Assembly (NCBI RefSeq): GCF_037190085.1
Contig: NZ_JBBCJO010000006.1
Location: 1 to 64,000 of the forward strand
DNA: 64,000 nucleotides
Reading direction: 5' to 3'
Source: Gemmatimonas aurantiaca
GTDB lineage: Bacteria; Gemmatimonadota; Gemmatimonadetes; Gemmatimonadales; Gemmatimonadaceae
Part shown: positions 59,697-64,000 of the stretch, one piece after another
Layout: each line of letters begins with the position of its first letter
Numbering within the stretch: the stretch's first letter is position 1
Made by a program: the position numbers and the translations under genes
The notes under the pieces: model-generated
Told to the model about the DNA's origin: nothing
The model's input: only the letters and a program-made list of their open reading frames with translations
Databases searched by the model: none

Positions 59697-60596
59697 CTAC
59701 CATCCGCGCACCACGTCCCGCACGCACTCCACGAACGTCTGTGCATGAAGCGGCCGCGAAGCACCGCGTCGCCACACCGCGACGATCTCGCGTTGCAGGG
59801 AATGATCGGTGAGCGGCACATAGGCACACTGCGGCGTGTTGTGACGGACCGCCGCGATCGCGGGCACGATCGACACGCCGACTCCGGTGCCCACCAGCTC
59901 CAGCACTGTCGCCAGTTGCGCACTCCGGCACACCACCGACGGCTGCACCTGCTGACTGGAGCAGAACCCGGCCACCTGCTCGCCGAGACAGTGGGCCGGA
60001 TCGAGCGTCACCGCCGGTGCTTCGCGTAACTGCGCCAACGTGATGCGACCCGCCCGCGCGGCGGGATGCTGCGCCGGCACCGCCACCAGCAACTGATCGA
60101 CACCGAGCGACTCGATGTCCATGTGATCGAAGTGATACGGCTGGGCGGCGATCACCACGTCGAGCATGCCGTCGAGCAACAACTTCGCCAGCACGGCGCT
60201 GTAGTCCTCCCGCAATTCCACCCGGTCCGCATCGCCACGCGCGTCACCACGCGCGCGCCAGCGCCGTAGCGCGTCCGGCAGCACATAGGGCGCGATGGTC
60301 GGAATCACTCCCACCCTGAGCACCCCGTGCGATTCGGCGCCCTCCCGCCGCACCACGTCCTCGGTTTCCCGCATCACTTCGAGAATGCGGCGCGCCCGGG
60401 GGTAGAGCGTCTTTCCGGCCTCCGTGAGCGCCATCCCGCGGCCATGACGCGTGAACAACGATGTTGCCAGCTCCTGTTCGAGCCGCTGGATCTGTCCGGT
60501 GAGGGAAGGCTGGGACAAGCCAAGCTGACGGGCGGCGCGGCTCAGACTTCCCGCATCAGCCGTCTCGAGAAACGCGCGTAAAAGGATCGAATCCAT
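59697..60596 (-). CDS. oxyR: OxyR-like LysR regulator of peroxide response
   Basis: A 299-residue LysR-type regulator. The N-terminal helix-turn-helix is in ADAGSLSRAARQLGLSQPSLTGQIQRLEQEL (about residues 13-43). The effector domain carries Cys203 and Cys212 in HCLGEQVAGFC, matching the redox pair of OxyR (C-x8-C), so it should sense hydrogen peroxide by disulfide formation. It is divergent from the catalase-peroxidase gene, with a readable OxyR box between them. It is likely to activate katG and repress itself. Confidence 0.88.
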   Translation of the reverse strand: MDSILLRAFLETADAGSLSRAARQLGLSQPSLTGQIQRLEQELATSLFTRHGRGMALTEAGKTLYPRARRILEVMRETEDVVRREGAESHGVLRVGVIPTIAPYVLPDALRRWRARGDARGDADRVELREDYSAVLAKLLLDGMLDVVIAAQPYHFDHMDIESLGVDQLLVAVPAQHPAARAGRITLAQLREAPAVTLDPAHCLGEQVAGFCSSQQVQPSVVCRSAQLATVLELVGTGVGVSIVPAIAAVRHNTPQCAYVPLTDHSLQREIVAVWRRGASRPLHAQTFVECVRDVVRGW

Positions 60597-60604
60597 ACCT
60601 CAAT

Positions 60605-60641
60605 ATAGCAATTACCTATACCTTCCATAAGCCAACACCCA
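60605..60641. promoter_or_regulatory. OxyR box between oxyR and katG
   Basis: ATAG (60605-60608), N7, CTAT (60616-60619), N7, ATAA (60627-60630), N7, CCCA (60638-60641): the first three blocks fit the known OxyR consensus of four alternating ATAG/CTAT blocks spaced by seven bases; the fourth is weak. It lies nine bases above the oxyR start. Confidence 0.75.
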
Positions 60642-60768
60642 TTGCCGCCTATCACTCGGCGGCCTATCCTTCGCCGCATTGGATCTGCCCGCCACAGGGG
60701 CATGCTCGTCGCGCGGTACCACACCGCGGTTCGACACCATCACCGCTCCGCTTCGGAGACGTACGCAC

Positions 60769-62979
60769 ATGGAAGGACACTCGGCTGAATCCGAGGGCAA
60801 GTGCCCGGTCGCGCATGGCGCGCATACCACCACCACGCCCCGCGGGCGATCGACCCGTGACTGGTGGCCCAACCAGCTCAACCTCGGCGTCCTGCATCAG
60901 CATTCCCCCTCGTCGAATCCCATGGGGGCGGAGTTCAACTACGCCGAAGAATTCAGGACGCTCGATCTTGCGGCCATCAAGCAGGATCTGACCGCGCTGA
61001 TGACCGATTCGCAGGATTGGTGGCCGGCCGACTTCGGCCACTACGGTCCGTTGTTCATCCGCATGGCCTGGCACAGCGCCGGCACCTATCGCGTGGGCGA
61101 TGGTCGCGGTGGCGCGGGCTCCGGCTCGCAGCGTTTCGCACCACTCAACAGCTGGCCCGACAACGTCAATCTCGACAAGGCCCGCCGCCTGCTGTGGCCG
61201 ATCAAGCAGAAGTACGGCCGCAAGATTTCCTGGGCCGATCTCATGATTCTCGCCGGCAACGTCGCGCTCGAATCCATGGGCTTCAAGACGTTCGGGTTTG
61301 CCGGTGGCCGTGAAGACGTGTGGGAACCCGAGCAGGACATCTACTGGGGCAGCGAAGGCAAGTGGCTCGAAGACCAGCGCTATTCGGGAGACCGTGATCT
61401 CGAGAACCCGCTGGCCGCCGTGCAGATGGGGCTCATCTACGTGAACCCCGAAGGACCGAACGGCAATCCCGATCCGGCCGCCTCCGCGCGTGACATCCGC
61501 GAGACGTTCAAGCGCATGGCCATGAACGATGAAGAAACCGTGGCGCTCATTGCCGGTGGACACACGTTCGGCAAGACGCATGGCGCGGGCGACGTGGTCC
61601 ATGTCGGAGCGGAACCCGAAGGCGCCGACATCACCGAGCAGGGCCTGGGATGGGCCAACAGTCATGGCACGGGTCGCGGTGGCGATACGATCGGCAGCGG
61701 TCTCGAAGTCACGTGGACGTCGACGCCCACGAAGTGGAGCAGCAACTTCTTCTGGAACCTCTTCGGTTACGACTGGGAGCTCACCAGGAGCCCCGCTGGT
61801 GCGCATCAGTGGACGCCGAAGTTCGGACAGGGCGCGGACTCGGTGCCGGACGCGCACGATCCCAGCAAGCGTCATGCGCCGGCGATGCTCACGAGCGACA
61901 TCGCGCTGCGTGTCGATCCGGCCTACGAGAAGATCTCGCGGCGGTTCTACGAAAATCCCGACGAGTTCGCCGATGCGTTCGCGCGCGCATGGTTCAAACT
62001 CACGCACCGTGACATGGGACCGCGCTCGCGCTATCTCGGCGCCGAGGTGCCGGCCGAGGAACTGGTCTGGCAGGATCCCATTCCGTCGGTCGATCATGAA
62101 CTCGTGAACGCCCACGACATCGCCGCACTCGAAGCGCAGATCCTCGCGTCGGGATTGTCGATCGCCGAACTCGTCTCCACCGCCTGGGCATCGGCGTCGA
62201 CGTTCCGCGGCTCCGACAAGCGCGGCGGAGCCAACGGGGCGCGTATTCGTCTCGCGCCGCAGAAGGACTGGGAGGTGAATCAACCCGCCCAGCTCAGCAA
62301 AGTGCTCGGCACCCTCGAGAGCATCCAGCAGACCTTCAATGCCGCGCAGGCGGGCAACAAGCGCGTCTCGCTGGCCGATCTCATCGTGCTGGGTGGCAAT
62401 GCGGCGGTGAAGCAGGCAGCACGAAAGGCCGGTGTGGACATCACCGTGCCCTTCACCCCGGGGCGCATGGACGCGACACAGGAGCAGACCGATGTGGAGT
62501 CGTTCGCGGTGCTCGAGCCCATCGCCGACGGTTTCCGCAACTATCTGAAGAAGACCTACAGCATCTCGCCCGAAGAATTGCTGGTGGACCGGGCGCAGCT
62601 GCTCACGCTGTCCGCGCCGGAGATGACCGTACTGGTGGGCGGTTTGCGCGTGCTGAATGCGAACGCCGGGCAGAGCCAGCACGGGGTGTTCACGTCGCGC
62701 CCCGAGACGCTCACGAACGACTTCTTCGTGAACCTGCTCGACATGCGCGCGGCCTGGAAGGCAGTGGACGGCTCGCCGAATCTCTTCGAAGTGCATGACC
62801 GCGCTTCGGGTGAGGTGAAGTGGACCGCAACGCGGGCAGACCTGGTGTTCGGTTCGAACTCGCAGCTGCGCGCGCTGGCCGAGGTGTACGGCGAATCCGA
62901 CGCGCAGGAGAAGTTCGTGCAGGACTTCGTGGCGGCGTGGACGAAGGTGATGAACCTGGATCGTTTCGACCTGGCCTGA
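60769..62979 (+). CDS. katG: Catalase-peroxidase
   Basis: A 736-residue bifunctional heme enzyme removing hydrogen peroxide. Start ATG 60769 has GGAG ten bases upstream. The distal-side residues Arg98, Trp101 and His102 lie in FIRMAWHSAGTYR. The Trp101-Tyr224-Met250 set forms the crosslinked adduct needed for catalase activity. The proximal His265 is in LIAGGHTFGKTHG. The C-terminal duplicated domain (from about 420) is complete, and the protein ends VMNLDRFDLA. Regulation by the divergent OxyR is expected from the OxyR box. A strong terminator follows. Confidence 0.96.
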   Translation: MEGHSAESEGKCPVAHGAHTTTTPRGRSTRDWWPNQLNLGVLHQHSPSSNPMGAEFNYAEEFRTLDLAAIKQDLTALMTDSQDWWPADFGHYGPLFIRMAWHSAGTYRVGDGRGGAGSGSQRFAPLNSWPDNVNLDKARRLLWPIKQKYGRKISWADLMILAGNVALESMGFKTFGFAGGREDVWEPEQDIYWGSEGKWLEDQRYSGDRDLENPLAAVQMGLIYVNPEGPNGNPDPAASARDIRETFKRMAMNDEETVALIAGGHTFGKTHGAGDVVHVGAEPEGADITEQGLGWANSHGTGRGGDTIGSGLEVTWTSTPTKWSSNFFWNLFGYDWELTRSPAGAHQWTPKFGQGADSVPDAHDPSKRHAPAMLTSDIALRVDPAYEKISRRFYENPDEFADAFARAWFKLTHRDMGPRSRYLGAEVPAEELVWQDPIPSVDHELVNAHDIAALEAQILASGLSIAELVSTAWASASTFRGSDKRGGANGARIRLAPQKDWEVNQPAQLSKVLGTLESIQQTFNAAQAGNKRVSLADLIVLGGNAAVKQAARKAGVDITVPFTPGRMDATQEQTDVESFAVLEPIADGFRNYLKKTYSISPEELLVDRAQLLTLSAPEMTVLVGGLRVLNANAGQSQHGVFTSRPETLTNDFFVNLLDMRAAWKAVDGSPNLFEVHDRASGEVKWTATRADLVFGSNSQLRALAEVYGESDAQEKFVQDFVAAWTKVMNLDRFDLA

Positions 62980-62999
62980 TTGGCGGATGAGGCGGGAGG

Positions 63000-63036
63000 C
63001 GGGGCGCTTCGGCAGTGGCCGGGGCGCCCCGTTTTT
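63000..63036 (+). terminator. Intrinsic terminator of katG
   Basis: CGGGGCGC at 63000-63007 pairs with GCGCCCCG at 63024-63031, followed directly by TTTTT (63032-63036). It lies 20 bases after the katG stop. Confidence 0.88.
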
Positions 63037-63048
63037 CATACCCGCAGC

Positions 63049-63144
63049 GCAATACTCAATTATCCACTTGACTGATAAGACACTCAGGCATTTACTTAAG
63101 CAATTACTTTAGTATTTGTTCTACCCGGGAACCCTTTACTTGAG
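63049..63144. promoter_or_regulatory. Clustered TACT-AGTA motifs before hydrolase gene
   Basis: An AT-rich stretch carries GCAATACTCAA (63049-63059), TTTACTTAAG (63091-63100), TACTTTAGTA (63105-63114, a palindrome) and TTTACTTGAG (63135-63144). The words resemble the candidate ArsR operator at 12333-12342. It lies just above the hydrolase start at 63152 and is likely a repressor-binding control region. Confidence 0.5.
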
Positions 63145-63151
63145 AGGCGGT

Positions 63152-64000
63152 ATGGCTGGCCCCAAGAGTCTGCCTGTTCGCGTCGGGCGCGGAATTTGTC
63201 TGGCCTTCGCGACCTCGGTGCTCGGCGCCTGCACCAAACCGGGGTCGACCCATCCGGTGATGCGGGCTGGTGAATCGGCAGCAACGGGCCAGTACACCAC
63301 CGTGAACGGGCTCCCGATGTATTACGAAATCCACGGTCGCAGTCGCGATCGGAGACCTCCGCTGGTGCTGCTCCACGGAGGCGGATCGACGATCACGACC
63401 ACATTCGGACGCGTGCTGCCGCTGTTGGCTTCGTCACGGCAGATCATCGCCATCGAACTGCAGGGCCACGGTCACACACCCGATCGCCCTGCCCCGCTTT
63501 CCTTCGAGCAGGACGCCGACGATGTGGCCGCACTGCTCGCGCATCTTGGCGTGACACAGGCCGATGTGTTCGGATTCAGCAACGGCGCCAATACCACGCT
63601 GCAATTGGCGCGTCGTCATCCGGCACTGACGCATCGCCTCATCGTCGCATCGGGGTTTGTCACGAAAGACGGCATTCCCGATTCCCTGTGGGCGTTCTTC
63701 AAGCTGCCGCCCGATCCGGCGAAGATGCCTCCCGCGCTTCGCCAGGCGTATCTGGAGAGCGCGCCCGACACCACGCGACTGCCGGCACTCGCCGACAAAC
63801 TCATGGCCCGTCTCAACGGTTTTCACGACTGGACCGACGACGAGATTCGCGCGATCCGGGCGCCGACACTGGTGATGATCGGTGATGCCGATGCCATTCG
63901 CCCCGAGCATGCCGTGCGCATGGCGCGACTCCTGCCTCATGCCCAGCTCGCGATCTTCCCGGGCGCCGAACATGGTGCCTACATCGGCGAACTGTCGGCG
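63152..64000 (+). CDS. Alpha/beta hydrolase lipoprotein, truncated at window end
   Basis: At least 283 residues; the frame is still open at the window edge. ATG 63152 has GAGGCGG upstream. The signal sequence ends SVLGACTK, a lipobox-like site (Cys about residue 27). The alpha/beta-hydrolase core shows LVLLHGGGSTITTTFG, ELQGHGHTPDRP, the nucleophile Ser143 in VFGFSNGANTTL, Asp in MIGDADAIRPEH and His in FPGAEHGAYIG, so a full triad is present. Substrate unknown. An unusual set of TACT/AGTA motifs lies directly upstream. Confidence 0.85.
   Translation, partial: MAGPKSLPVRVGRGICLAFATSVLGACTKPGSTHPVMRAGESAATGQYTTVNGLPMYYEIHGRSRDRRPPLVLLHGGGSTITTTFGRVLPLLASSRQIIAIELQGHGHTPDRPAPLSFEQDADDVAALLAHLGVTQADVFGFSNGANTTLQLARRHPALTHRLIVASGFVTKDGIPDSLWAFFKLPPDPAKMPPALRQAYLESAPDTTRLPALADKLMARLNGFHDWTDDEIRAIRAPTLVMIGDADAIRPEHAVRMARLLPHAQLAIFPGAEHGAYIGELSA

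Overview
The window is about 64 kb of high-G+C bacterial chromosome with dense protein coding. I found no rRNA, tRNA, CRISPR array, prophage or intact insertion sequence. The gene mix fits a soil or freshwater Gemmatimonadota-type bacterium: short plug-like proteins with carboxypeptidase-type regulatory domains, a very large Oar-like TonB-dependent receptor, a PEP-CTERM protein, several DinB-type proteins, secreted M20 and CocE-type hydrolases, and ArsR/SRPBCC pairs. Without a marker gene this taxonomic reading is an inference.

Layout. 0.4-7 kb: two methyl-accepting chemotaxis proteins flank an SRPBCC protein and an alginate-export-type porin. 7-16 kb: a secreted alpha/beta hydrolase, a plug-domain protein, an LssY_C protein, an MFS exporter with a downstream ArsR regulator, then a LytS/LytTR two-component pair overlapping a MacB-type permease that has no ATPase beside it. 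16-19 kb: the proline operon proB-proA-proC. 19-23.7 kb: a FabZ-like dehydratase, a hybrid histidine kinase, an isochorismatase-fold hydrolase and a lipoprotein with an internally duplicated domain.

23.8-34.7 kb, the metabolic centrepiece: ten minus-strand genes read indoleamine 2,3-dioxygenase, kynureninase, anthraniloyl-CoA monooxygenase/reductase, SDR dehydrogenase, MarR regulator, enoyl-CoA hydratase, acyl-CoA dehydrogenase, 2-aminobenzoate-CoA ligase, thioesterase, RidA. Together they should carry tryptophan through kynurenine and anthranilate into the aerobic 2-aminobenzoyl-CoA (hybrid) pathway and beta-oxidation-like steps. All neighbours overlap or nearly touch, except for an 84-bp gap after kynureninase. 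A kynurenine formamidase is not seen.

34.8-48.7 kb: class I fumarase, a decayed GxxExxY remnant beside a 41-bp-arm inverted repeat, a secreted M20 peptidase, a PEP-CTERM protein, a lipoprotein with four lamin-tail repeats, two DinB-type proteins, a secreted hydrolase, the giant TonB-dependent receptor and a small lipoprotein. Two copies of a dispersed palindromic element lie exactly 3,600 bp apart here.

48.7-64 kb: AraC regulator, DUF2306 membrane protein, aquaporin, a molybdopterin-fold protein with a di-heme peroxidase, an SRPBCC/ArsR pair with a readable promoter-operator, CocE-type hydrolase, a putative zinc peptidase, small unknown genes (one with a hairpin over its ribosome binding site), nitroreductase, a divergent oxyR-katG pair with an OxyR box, and a truncated alpha/beta hydrolase at the window edge.
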